Assembly: GCF_006491595.2 (NCBI RefSeq)
Contig: NZ_VEVQ02000001.1
Location: 496,001 to 560,000, forward strand
Reading direction: 5' to 3'
Origin: Flavobacterium jejuense
GTDB taxonomy: Bacteria; Bacteroidota; Bacteroidia; Flavobacteriales; Flavobacteriaceae
DNA length: 64,000 bases
The position numbers and the translations under genes were made by a program. Of the stretch, positions 55,854 through 62,595 are shown piece after piece. Each line of letters starts with the position of its first letter. The stretch's first letter is position 1. A model generated the notes under the pieces. The model did not search any database and had not been told where the DNA came from. It was given only the letters and a program-made list of their open reading frames with translations.

Positions 55854-55925
55854 GAAGGTGTTAGTTTAATTGGAAAAATGTCCGTACCAAATGGGATATA
55901 CAAGTTCGAGTCTTGTACACCTTCC
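55854..55925 (+). ncRNA. tRNA-like element 2
   Basis: An 8-bp acceptor GAAGGTGT/ACACCTTC, D-arm region AGTTTAATTGGAAAAAT with GG, and perfect T-arm ACAAG-TTCGAGT-CTTGT (55900-55916). The anticodon arm is irregular, with a TCC/GGA stem and a 10-base loop. It begins 3 bases after element 1. Confidence 0.55.
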
Positions 55926-55937
55926 AAAAAAATAAAT

Positions 55938-56009
55938 GGGAATAATAGTTCAATTGGAAAACGTCAGACTGCTAATCTGAAGATGTGAGTTCGAGTCTTA
56001 CTTATTCCC
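55938..56009 (+). tRNA. tRNA-like gene with GCU anticodon and short variable loop
   Basis: Acceptor GGGAATAA/TTATTCCC (8 bp, extendable outward to about 12 bp), D-arm AGTTCAATTGGAAAACG, and anticodon arm TCAGA-CTGCTAA-TCTGA (perfect, anticodon GCT at 55971-55973). Variable loop of 4-5 bases and T-arm GTGAG-TTCGAGT-CTTAC. GCU would mean serine, but serine tRNAs have a long variable arm, which is missing. No CCA is encoded. It is therefore a tRNA mimic or an unusual tRNA, not a normal tRNA-Ser. Confidence 0.6.
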
Positions 56010-56031
56010 ATTTTTATAAAAAATACATCTA

Positions 56032-56066
56032 ACGTAAAATAATTGCGTACTTCCTTCTGACATTTG
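56032..56066 (+). promoter_or_regulatory. Island operator plus promoter for the tatD operon
   Basis: Palindrome ACGTAAAATAATTGCGT (56032-56048), 10 bases, -7 box GACATTTG (56059-56066), followed by an ATG at 56083. Confidence 0.78.
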
Positions 56067-56082
56067 TAGAAAATAAAAACAA

Positions 56083-56481
56083 ATGAAAAACCTCTATAAC
56101 AAAGGATCTTATCGTGGTTATGAATATGCTAAACATTTGAGACCTTTTAATAAGAAATTAGGGAATAGAAAATGGCGCGCTACGGTTGATGCTGTTGTTC
56201 AAGAAGCACTTGCTTTGGAACAAAACAATACAAATGCAATTAGAAATCCTAATATTAAAAAGAAGCCCAAGAAAAATATTAAAGTAAAAATAAAATTTAA
56301 AGAACATAATGACAAAATTTCCTCTGTTTATACCAGCTATAGTTCTTACAAACAATTAGAAGATGCTATAAAAAGAAATAATGTTATTACAGTCTTATTT
56401 AAAACAAACAAGAAAACTCCATCAGGGAGATATTACCAATATGAAGAATTACATAGACATCGGAATCAACCTAACGAATAG
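56083..56481 (+). CDS. Small basic protein of the island, unknown function
   Basis: 132 residues, strongly basic (NPNIKKKPKKNIKVKIKFKEH), with the conserved-looking start NLYNKGSYRGYEYAKHLRPFNKKLGNRKWRATVD. No signal peptide. The charge suggests RNA or DNA binding. It starts 17 bases after the island -7 box and overlaps the tatD start by 41 bases, so it is coupled to TatD. Family unknown to me. Confidence 0.65.
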   Translation: MKNLYNKGSYRGYEYAKHLRPFNKKLGNRKWRATVDAVVQEALALEQNNTNAIRNPNIKKKPKKNIKVKIKFKEHNDKISSVYTSYSSYKQLEDAIKRNNVITVLFKTNKKTPSGRYYQYEELHRHRNQPNE

Positions 56482-57241
56482 GCAATTCCACAATGATATA
56501 GAACATATCATTCAAAACGCTTTAGAAGCAACAGTAACGCAAATGATACTAACTGGAACCAGCGTAAAAGGAAGCGAAGAAGCACTAAGAATCGCAAAAG
56601 AATATCCAACTGTTTTATATAGTACTGCTGGTATTCATCCTCATGATGCTAAAAGTAGAGATAACCAAAGTATTGGAAAACTGAAAAAACTCTTAGTCAA
56701 CAAAGAAGTAGTAGCAGTAGGAGAGTGCGGACTCGATTTTGACCGTGACTTTTCACCACGAGACCAACAAGAAAAATGTTATAAAGAACATTTAGAATTA
56801 GCAATAGAAGTCCAAAAACCACTTTTTTTACATGAAAGAGCTGCTTTTACTCGTTTTATGGCAGTTACCAAAGACTATTTACCACAATTACCTAAAGCGG
56901 TCGTACATTGTTTTACAGGTACATTAGCAGAAGCCAAAACGTATCTAAATAACGGATTTTATTTAGGATTCACAGGAGCCATTAGCGATACCAAACGATT
57001 TGCTCATTTAGAAGAAGTAGTAAAGTATGTTCCTTTAGATAAAATAATGATTGAAACCGATGCTCCTTTTATGTTGCCAAAAAACGTACCTAAAGCAAAT
57101 TTAGTTAAGTATCACGAACGTAGAAACGAACCTGCTTTTTTACCTTATGTAGCACAGAGTATTGCTAGTTTCAAAGGCATTACAGTGGAAACAGTTGCAT
57201 TAGAAACGACTAAAAATACGAAAGACTTCTTTGGTATTTAA
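56441..57241 (+). CDS. tatD: TatD-family metal-dependent nuclease
   Basis: Start at 56441 (KNYIDIGINLTN); an in-frame Met at 56381 lies deep inside the preceding gene. TIM-barrel metal motifs: IDIGINL at the N-terminus, AGIHPHDAK, VGECGLDFDRDFSPRDQQ, LFLHERAA, VVHCFTGT and IETDAPFM. TatD enzymes are 3'-5' exonucleases on single-stranded DNA and RNA and take part in RNA quality control. Expression from an island promoter supports a role in trimming damaged RNA. Confidence 0.93.
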   Translation: MKNYIDIGINLTNRQFHNDIEHIIQNALEATVTQMILTGTSVKGSEEALRIAKEYPTVLYSTAGIHPHDAKSRDNQSIGKLKKLLVNKEVVAVGECGLDFDRDFSPRDQQEKCYKEHLELAIEVQKPLFLHERAAFTRFMAVTKDYLPQLPKAVVHCFTGTLAEAKTYLNNGFYLGFTGAISDTKRFAHLEEVVKYVPLDKIMIETDAPFMLPKNVPKANLVKYHERRNEPAFLPYVAQSIASFKGITVETVALETTKNTKDFFGI

Positions 57242-58032
57242 GCTTTAAAGGTATATTGAAATAGCAAATGAGTTCCATTTGTTGTTTCAACAATTTCAAA
57301 TTTACCTTCAATTTTTTCCATTCTCAATTCCATATTGGTTAAACCATTTCCTTTTTTAACAGCCTCAGATAAACCAATTCCATCATCAATAACCTCAATT
57401 TTAAAGGAAGTAGCTGTTTGTTCAAATTGAATCTTGATACTTTTGGACTGACTGTGTTTGTAAACATTATGAACCGCTTCTTTAACTACTAAGAACAGAT
57501 TTCTCCTTGCTTTTACAGGTAAATTAGTTTCACTTTCTATTATAGTAGAACCCAATTCTAAAGCAATGGTAGTTTTATCTAAAAAGCGTTCTATATAAAC
57601 ACTAGTATACTCTATAAAATTACCAATGGTATCATTTTGAGAATTTAAACTCCAAAGAATTTCTCGCATAGCCAAGTTCATATCTTCAGAAGTAGTGATA
57701 ATAGCTTCTAAATCTTCCGTATAAGTCGTTTCTTTTATCTTATATTTTAAAAACTCAGCTTGCAGTTTTATAGCAGAAATACCAGCACCTAAATCATCAT
57801 GCATGTCTTGTGAAATGCGTTCTCTTTCTACTTGAATCGCTTTCTGACGTTCCAATTCTTTTTGCAACAACTGATTTTGAAACTCGCTTTCTTTAATTTG
57901 GTTTTCTTGTTGTTGAATCAATTGCTTTTTATTATAAACAAAAACCACCATAATGATAAAGCCAACAAAAAGTAGCATTACTATGATGGCAATGATGTAA
58001 GTAAGCTTTATTTCGTGTGGAAGTTCCTTCAT
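57238..58032 (-). CDS. Sensor histidine kinase (HisKA_3 type)
   Basis: One N-terminal transmembrane helix (LTYIIAIIVMLLFVGFIIMVVFVY), a coiled coil (about 35-70), then HisKA_3 with His78 in RERISQDMHDDLGAGISAI. HATPase_c follows with LVVKEAVHNVYKHSQSK, IDDGIGLS and GNGLTNMELRM. With so little outside the membrane, the input probably comes from a partner, perhaps the membrane protein encoded 4 bases upstream. It is the last gene of the operon led by the response regulator, and overlaps the convergent tatD stop by 4 bases. Confidence 0.9.
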   Translation of the reverse strand: MKELPHEIKLTYIIAIIVMLLFVGFIIMVVFVYNKKQLIQQQENQIKESEFQNQLLQKELERQKAIQVERERISQDMHDDLGAGISAIKLQAEFLKYKIKETTYTEDLEAIITTSEDMNLAMREILWSLNSQNDTIGNFIEYTSVYIERFLDKTTIALELGSTIIESETNLPVKARRNLFLVVKEAVHNVYKHSQSKSIKIQFEQTATSFKIEVIDDGIGLSEAVKKGNGLTNMELRMEKIEGKFEIVETTNGTHLLFQYTFKA

Positions 58033-58036
58033 GTTT

Positions 58037-58633
58037 TTATCTTTTACAAAAAAGGCCTTTCAAAAATAAACAATAAGAAAAAATTGTAGCTATTTGATAA
58101 CCAAAACTAATTTGTCTTAAAAATTGTTTGTCATTAATTTCTAACCAATACATTGGAGTAAATCTAAAAAGAAATACCACAGCCCAAATTATTAAGGAAG
58201 AACTTACCCAAAAAGCCTGCTTTTTTAATATTTTTACGTCATCTACATTTACAAGTTGATAAAAAAACCATTGTAAAGTAAAAAGTATATAGGTTAAACT
58301 CATTATCATTCCTATTATAATAGGATAATCTACTATATTGTTATCAAATAATACAAAAAGATAAATGGAAACTGCAACCAAAGTAATTAAAGATAATACG
58401 TATTTGTTTACTTTTTGATTTAGATAATAATAAAAGAAAAACAATATATAAGATATTGAAAAATAGGTATATATTACAGAAGATGAATTTTTTAAGATTT
58501 TTATTTTTGTAAACTCAACTCCAAATACTATAATAAAATAAATCCATAATAATCTTTGCCTAGCAGTTTTCTTATAAATAGAAACTACTAGGCAAAGAAA
58601 TAGTATTAAAAGATAACTATTTATTAAAAACAT
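58037..58633 (-). CDS. Polytopic membrane protein, likely sensory partner
   Basis: 198 residues with about six hydrophobic helices (YLLILFLCLVVSIY, VIYTYFSISYILFFFYYYL, YVLSLITLVAVSIYLFVLF, IIGMIMSLTYILFTLQWFF, WVSSSLIIWAVVFLFRF). No recognised domain. It lies between an unknown gene and the kinase gene in one operon, and may sense or relay a signal to the kinase (inference). Confidence 0.72.
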   Translation of the reverse strand: MFLINSYLLILFLCLVVSIYKKTARQRLLWIYFIIVFGVEFTKIKILKNSSSVIYTYFSISYILFFFYYYLNQKVNKYVLSLITLVAVSIYLFVLFDNNIVDYPIIIGMIMSLTYILFTLQWFFYQLVNVDDVKILKKQAFWVSSSLIIWAVVFLFRFTPMYWLEINDKQFLRQISFGYQIATIFSYCLFLKGLFCKR

Positions 58634-58651
58634 ATAGTAAATATAATAATT

Positions 58652-59452
58652 TTAGCATGGATCTGGTGGGTTTAAGCAGAAAGTGTCAAATGGATCAGAG
58701 TGAATAATTGATTTTGAAAGTTTAGAATTAACAATTCCTTTCATTATTAAAGTATATTGATGATTATATTCTGCTTTTCTATAGTGTACCCTTTCAGAAT
58801 AGCTATCTTTAATAATCGCTGGAGTAAACTGAATTGTATAATTATCTGTTGATTTAAATGGCAATGACATAACAGGTTTAACATCTAAATCTTTGCATAA
58901 AGTAATTATTTGTGTATTTTCACGTTTTGTTTTTTCAAGATCATTATCAATAACATATTGATCTAAAATTGACTTTAGACTCTTATAAAAGATGTTATTC
59001 TTTACTTCACCTGACTCAGGATCAGAAATTAGGATTGGTTTATTAACATCCATCAACATAAACTTTTGATTAGGATTGACATCTGTATAAAATGCAAATA
59101 AAAGTCTTTCAAAGTTAAAATTTTCTATTTGTAAACCTTCAATTTTATTTAAACGAATCAATTCTAAATGAACTTTTCTATATCCTGCATTATTTTTCTC
59201 TTCTAGAAAAGCTTTTAAGACATGATAATCTAAATTGTAAATTTGATTTAATTCTTTATGTTCTTTTAATGATGATGAATAGAAATTTTTTTTCCTTTCC
59301 TTTTCAACTTTTAATGGGATTTTAATAACTATCTCTTTGTCTAAAAAAGATTTTTCAAAAGTATGCAGGTATTCTTCTCTAAACTCATTATCATGTTTAA
59401 TTTTTTCAATAAAACTCTGTACAATTTCTTCTAAGTAATTATTTTCTTCCAT
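58652..59452 (-). CDS. Unknown cytoplasmic protein in the two-component operon
   Basis: 266 residues, charged, no signal peptide, no recognisable motif (FNFERLLFAFYTDVNPNQKFMLMDV, then ITLCKDLDVKPVMSLPF). The C-terminus CLNPPDPC is short and Cys/Pro-rich. It starts 5 bases after the regulator stop, so it is translated from the same message. Confidence 0.65.
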   Translation of the reverse strand: MEENNYLEEIVQSFIEKIKHDNEFREEYLHTFEKSFLDKEIVIKIPLKVEKERKKNFYSSSLKEHKELNQIYNLDYHVLKAFLEEKNNAGYRKVHLELIRLNKIEGLQIENFNFERLLFAFYTDVNPNQKFMLMDVNKPILISDPESGEVKNNIFYKSLKSILDQYVIDNDLEKTKRENTQIITLCKDLDVKPVMSLPFKSTDNYTIQFTPAIIKDSYSERVHYRKAEYNHQYTLIMKGIVNSKLSKSIIHSDPFDTFCLNPPDPC

Positions 59453-59457
59453 AATTT

Positions 59458-60087
59458 CTAATTTTTATTGTTAAACTTATTTATTGCCTCAATTTTGTTG
59501 TTTACTTGTAACTTTCTGTAAATATTGCCTATGTGTTTTTTTATGGTGTCTATGGTAACACATTTTTTATCGGCTATTTCTTTATAAAGTAGTCCTTGTG
59601 CCAGCAATTCTAGTACTTCTTTTTCGGTTACAGTTAGCAACGAAATGCTTTGTACTTGTACTTTTGATTCTTGAAAATGTTGTAAAACACGTTTGGCAAT
59701 TGTAAAACTCATGGGTGCACCTCCTTTATGAGCTTCTTGAATGGCTTGTATAATTTTATCCATCGGTTCACCTTTTACCAAGTAACCACTTGCTCCTGCA
59801 CGCAAGGCTGAAAAGATTTTCTCATCGTTTTCAAAACTCGTACACATGACGAAAGTGGTTGTTGGCATCGTTTCCGTCAATTGAAAAACAAGGTCAATTC
59901 CCGAAAGGTCTTGTAATTGAATGTCCATTAAAACCACGTCTGGTTCTAAGGCTTCTAATTCTTGCAAAGCTGTTGTACCATTATAAAACTGAGCTACACA
60001 TTCCATCTCTTCTTGAAAATCGATAATTTTCTTCAAAGCTTGGTTGTAGTTTTTATCATCTTCTACTATGGCAATTCTAATTTTCAT
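59458..60087 (-). CDS. LuxR/NarL-family response regulator
   Basis: Receiver with acidic EDD (9-11), phosphoacceptor Asp55 in VVLMDIQLQDLSG, Thr/Ser in MCTSFEN and Lys in GYLVKGEP. The C-terminal GerE HTH is TVTEKEVLELLAQGLLYKEIAD, then TIDTIKKHIGNIYRKLQV. It heads the four-gene minus-strand operon ending with its kinase. Its own promoter and two promoters of the facing genes share one element, so it probably regulates all three (inference). Confidence 0.93.
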   Translation of the reverse strand: MKIRIAIVEDDKNYNQALKKIIDFQEEMECVAQFYNGTTALQELEALEPDVVLMDIQLQDLSGIDLVFQLTETMPTTTFVMCTSFENDEKIFSALRAGASGYLVKGEPMDKIIQAIQEAHKGGAPMSFTIAKRVLQHFQESKVQVQSISLLTVTEKEVLELLAQGLLYKEIADKKCVTIDTIKKHIGNIYRKLQVNNKIEAINKFNNKN

Positions 60088-60105
60088 GTTGTTACATTTT
60101 CAGGA

Positions 60106-60158
60106 CAAAGTTGGGCAATAAACAAATCACACACAATTACCCTTTCGGGTGATATTTT
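60106..60158 (-). promoter_or_regulatory. Operator and promoter of the response-regulator operon
   Basis: On the minus strand a 24-base element with core ATCACCCGAAAGGGTAAT (60135-60158) is followed after 21 bases by -7 box CAACTTTG (60106-60113). The element is the exact reverse complement of 60233-60256. Confidence 0.72.
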
Positions 60159-60232
60159 GAAATCGGCTGTATAAATATACAAATCTTATTTATTAAAAAA
60201 CTTACAAAAAAAAGATTCATCTGCTAAAGCGA

Positions 60233-60285
60233 AATATCACCCGAAAGGGTAATTGATTGGTATAGTGTTCTGTAGGTACTTTTGA
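60233..60285 (+). promoter_or_regulatory. Operator and promoter facing right
   Basis: The same 24-base element (60233-60256), then 21 bases including ATTGG, then -7 box TACTTTTG (60278-60285). The ACCC-GAAA-GGGT core could also fold, but its place upstream of the -7 box favours a protein site. Confidence 0.72.
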
Positions 60286-60310
60286 ACCAATAACTAATAC
60301 AATAGATAGT

Positions 60311-60412
60311 ATGATAGCAAATAGGTACTTCAATGCAGTAGAATTGCAATTTTCCAACATACTTAACTCCTGTAAAGCTCCTTTTGTAAGAGCTATAGAA
60401 AGTTTTATATGA
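60311..60412 (+). CDS. Possible 33-residue peptide
   Basis: A short frame (MIANRYFNAVELQFSN to RAIESFI) starts 25 bases after the -7 box, at the place where the paralogous promoter at 61751 has the start of a real gene. Both begin ATGATA. It may be a leader peptide or the remains of a displaced gene; coding cannot be shown. Confidence 0.3.
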   Translation: MIANRYFNAVELQFSNILNSCKAPFVRAIESFI

Positions 60413-60479
60413 AGCAAATATCAAAGTAATCCATCAAGTATAACAGTTAATATATAGTAATCAAATAAAATTTATAAAT

Positions 60480-61442
60480 ATGACATTCGAAGAACAAATC
60501 AAAAAATTAGTTGCCGAATTTGAGGCAAAAAGCAAAGAAGTGGCAAAGCAATTAAATACTTATGCTGACGAAATTGAGAAAAATGGAGAAGTGCTACAAG
60601 ATAATGGAACGTTATTCAGCATCAAAAGTGATGAATATACCTATAATTTTGAATGGAAAGAAGTTTCTTTTCATGTGCCTATACCTGAAATTGGAAAAAA
60701 TCAACAACGTGTTGTTTTAAAACTTCCAGAAATCACAATGGAAAACCGAGAAATTATTTTTGATGTACCAACTACCCGCATGGTTGATAAAAAAATTGGT
60801 GAAAAACCAGAAATGACTTGTGGCTGGAAAATAACTAAAGTAGGATTTGGATTGAAAACTAAGACTTGGCAATGCACTACAAAATGGACACCAATTATTA
60901 CAGCAATTCCTGAAGTTGTAATGAAAGAACATAAAATAATTACTAAAATTCCAAAAATAGTTTTTAAAGATAAAGAACTTATTTATGATATGCCAAGCAT
61001 AACAATTAGAATGAAATTAGTAAAATTTAATTGTTTAGTAATTACAAGTGTAAATTATGATGGGGAAGAGGAAGCTATAGAAACAACATCTAAAAAAATT
61101 GAGTCAAAACAAGCAGAATTAAATGTGCTTTCCTTAAGTTTCGAGAACCAACTTGAATCATTAACCATACAGATGATAAATGAAGAGTTCGACACAGCGG
61201 AATTAAAAGTTAGAGAACAATTTGAACCAATAACTTCTGATTATGAAAGTTCTATTGTGGAATGTAAAAATACCATTAGAGATTTGAAAAATAATAATGC
61301 AGTTGATGCCTTAAAAGTAGAAGAAAATAAACTTAATGACTTGATTGCTAAATTGAAAAAAGCTGTTGAACCGATGGAAAATATTTTGTCTGATTTATTG
61401 AAAGACAGACTTAATGCGATTAAAGAAGTTGAAAGCAAATAA
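60480..61442 (+). CDS. Unknown protein with internal repeat and coiled coils
   Basis: 320 residues, no signal peptide. An N-terminal helix (FEEQIKKLVAEFEAKSKEVAKQL) leads to a beta-rich middle with a repeated pattern: VVLKLPEITMENREIIFDVP, then VVMKEHKIITKIPKIVFKD with KELIYDMPSITIRM. The C-terminal half is coiled coil (ALKVEENKLNDLIAKLKKAV). I recognise no family. It is expressed from a promoter with the response-regulator element and flanked by the two copies of the duplicated control region. Confidence 0.68.
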   Translation: MTFEEQIKKLVAEFEAKSKEVAKQLNTYADEIEKNGEVLQDNGTLFSIKSDEYTYNFEWKEVSFHVPIPEIGKNQQRVVLKLPEITMENREIIFDVPTTRMVDKKIGEKPEMTCGWKITKVGFGLKTKTWQCTTKWTPIITAIPEVVMKEHKIITKIPKIVFKDKELIYDMPSITIRMKLVKFNCLVITSVNYDGEEEAIETTSKKIESKQAELNVLSLSFENQLESLTIQMINEEFDTAELKVREQFEPITSDYESSIVECKNTIRDLKNNNAVDALKVEENKLNDLIAKLKKAVEPMENILSDLLKDRLNAIKEVESK

Positions 61443-61589
61443 ACAAGTAGCCTAACGATGCTATGAGTAATTACTAGTTTGTAACCAATCTGAAAATCTA
61501 TGCGTATTTTCAGATTGGTACAAACCTATAAAGTTAAATGCAAAATTTTGCAACTACTCTTAGCCTAGATCGATGATTTTGAACTTAGT

Positions 61590-61700
61590 ATTAGTTATTA
61601 TCGTTTTCTACTATGGCAACTCTAATTTTAGTTTTGTTTTATTTTTTGAACAAAGTTGGGCAATAAATAATGTGTCCATAATTACCCTTTTGTGTGATAG
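61590..61700. repeat. Relic of the response-regulator 5' end and promoter
   Basis: ATTATCGTTTTCTACTATGG, then CAACTCTAATTTTAG, matches the first codons of the regulator gene (minus sense) at 60055-60087, with the start codon lost. CAAAGTTGGGCAATAAA (61651) and ATTACCCTTTTGTGTGATAG (61681) match its promoter and operator in decayed form. Confidence 0.75.
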
Positions 61701-61750
61701 TCAAAAATAAATAGTCAAAACTTTCCAAAAAGAATGATTTTAACAGTTAC

Positions 61751-61804
61751 AAAATATCACCCAAAAGGGTAATTGATTGGTATAGTGCTGTATAAATACC
61801 TTTG
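61751..61804 (+). promoter_or_regulatory. Operator and promoter of the second plus-strand unit
   Basis: Element AAATATCACCCAAAAGGGTA, then ATTG (61752-61775, two base changes from the first copy), 21 bases, then -7 box TACCTTTG (61797-61804). The ATG follows at 61830. Confidence 0.72.
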
Positions 61805-61829
61805 AAACATCAACCAATACAATAATATC

Positions 61830-62576
61830 ATGATAACAACAGCAATTAAAGAAAAATGTCATTCATTGAAATTTAATGAAAAAGAACAAAAAGAGTTATT
61901 AATTAAAAATTCATATACACTGCGAAAGTTAATAGGAGTATTAGGAATTTTATTGCCCGTTTTATTGCCATTACTTTTACTCTTTACAGATGGATTCACA
62001 GAAGTATTACCCTCTATAAGTCATTATTATTATACAAAATCAGGTCCGTTGTTTATTGCAATAATGTCTTTATTAGCTATTTTCTTTATAATATATAAAG
62101 AAAAATGTACAGACTTTATTATTTCATCAATTACTGGTATGGCTGCATTAATTGTTGTTCTACTACCAACAGATAGTTTGTTACAAGGATGTTTAAATAT
62201 TTCTGAAAATCACATAGTTACTATTTTAGAAAAAAATCCTACTAGAGAAGCCTTTCATTATATAGCAGCAGCAATTTTCTTATTGTCCTTAGCCTATATG
62301 TCATTATTTCGCTTTACAAAAACTAGTGAAGGGTATGAAAAAGCTGAAATACAATTAAAATTTAGACATAAATTATATAGAACCCTTGGAGTGATAATGC
62401 TTCTATCTATAGTAATTATCTTTTTAGGAAGCGACTATTTTAATAAAATTGTTCCTAATTCATTTCATGACTTTTACAAAACCCATCATCTTACTTTTTG
62501 GTTTGAAACCATTGCTGTGGAATGCTTTGGTATTTCATGGTTAGTAAAAGGAGGAGAATTTAAATTAAAAAAATAA
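61830..62576 (+). CDS. Polytopic membrane protein, unknown function
   Basis: 248 residues with about six helices (LIGVLGILLPVLLPLLLLF, LFIAIMSLLAIFFIIY, IISSITGMAALIVVLLPT, FHYIAAAIFLLSLAYMSLF, LGVIMLLSIVIIFLG, WFETIAVECFGISWLV). The loop SISHYYYTKSG recalls a motif of DUF998-like proteins. It starts 25 bases after a promoter with the regulator element and is followed after 19 bases by a secreted protein gene, so both probably form the response-regulator's output. Confidence 0.72.
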   Translation: MITTAIKEKCHSLKFNEKEQKELLIKNSYTLRKLIGVLGILLPVLLPLLLLFTDGFTEVLPSISHYYYTKSGPLFIAIMSLLAIFFIIYKEKCTDFIISSITGMAALIVVLLPTDSLLQGCLNISENHIVTILEKNPTREAFHYIAAAIFLLSLAYMSLFRFTKTSEGYEKAEIQLKFRHKLYRTLGVIMLLSIVIIFLGSDYFNKIVPNSFHDFYKTHHLTFWFETIAVECFGISWLVKGGEFKLKK

Positions 62577-62595
62577 CATTAAAAACTAAAACATC

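Larger units (their letters stand above)
61443..61829. other. Gap with the duplicated control region
   Basis: It holds a short inverted repeat just after the gene (CAATCTGAAAAT, later ATTTTCAGATTG, at about 61488-61519) that may terminate it, then the duplicated control region (61590-61829). No further gene seen. Confidence 0.6.

Noticed and set aside
55938..56009. Ordinary tRNA-Ser(GCU)
   Set aside because: The long variable arm essential for serine tRNAs is missing, the acceptor is 8 bp or longer, and two degenerate relatives stand next to it; I list it only as tRNA-like.
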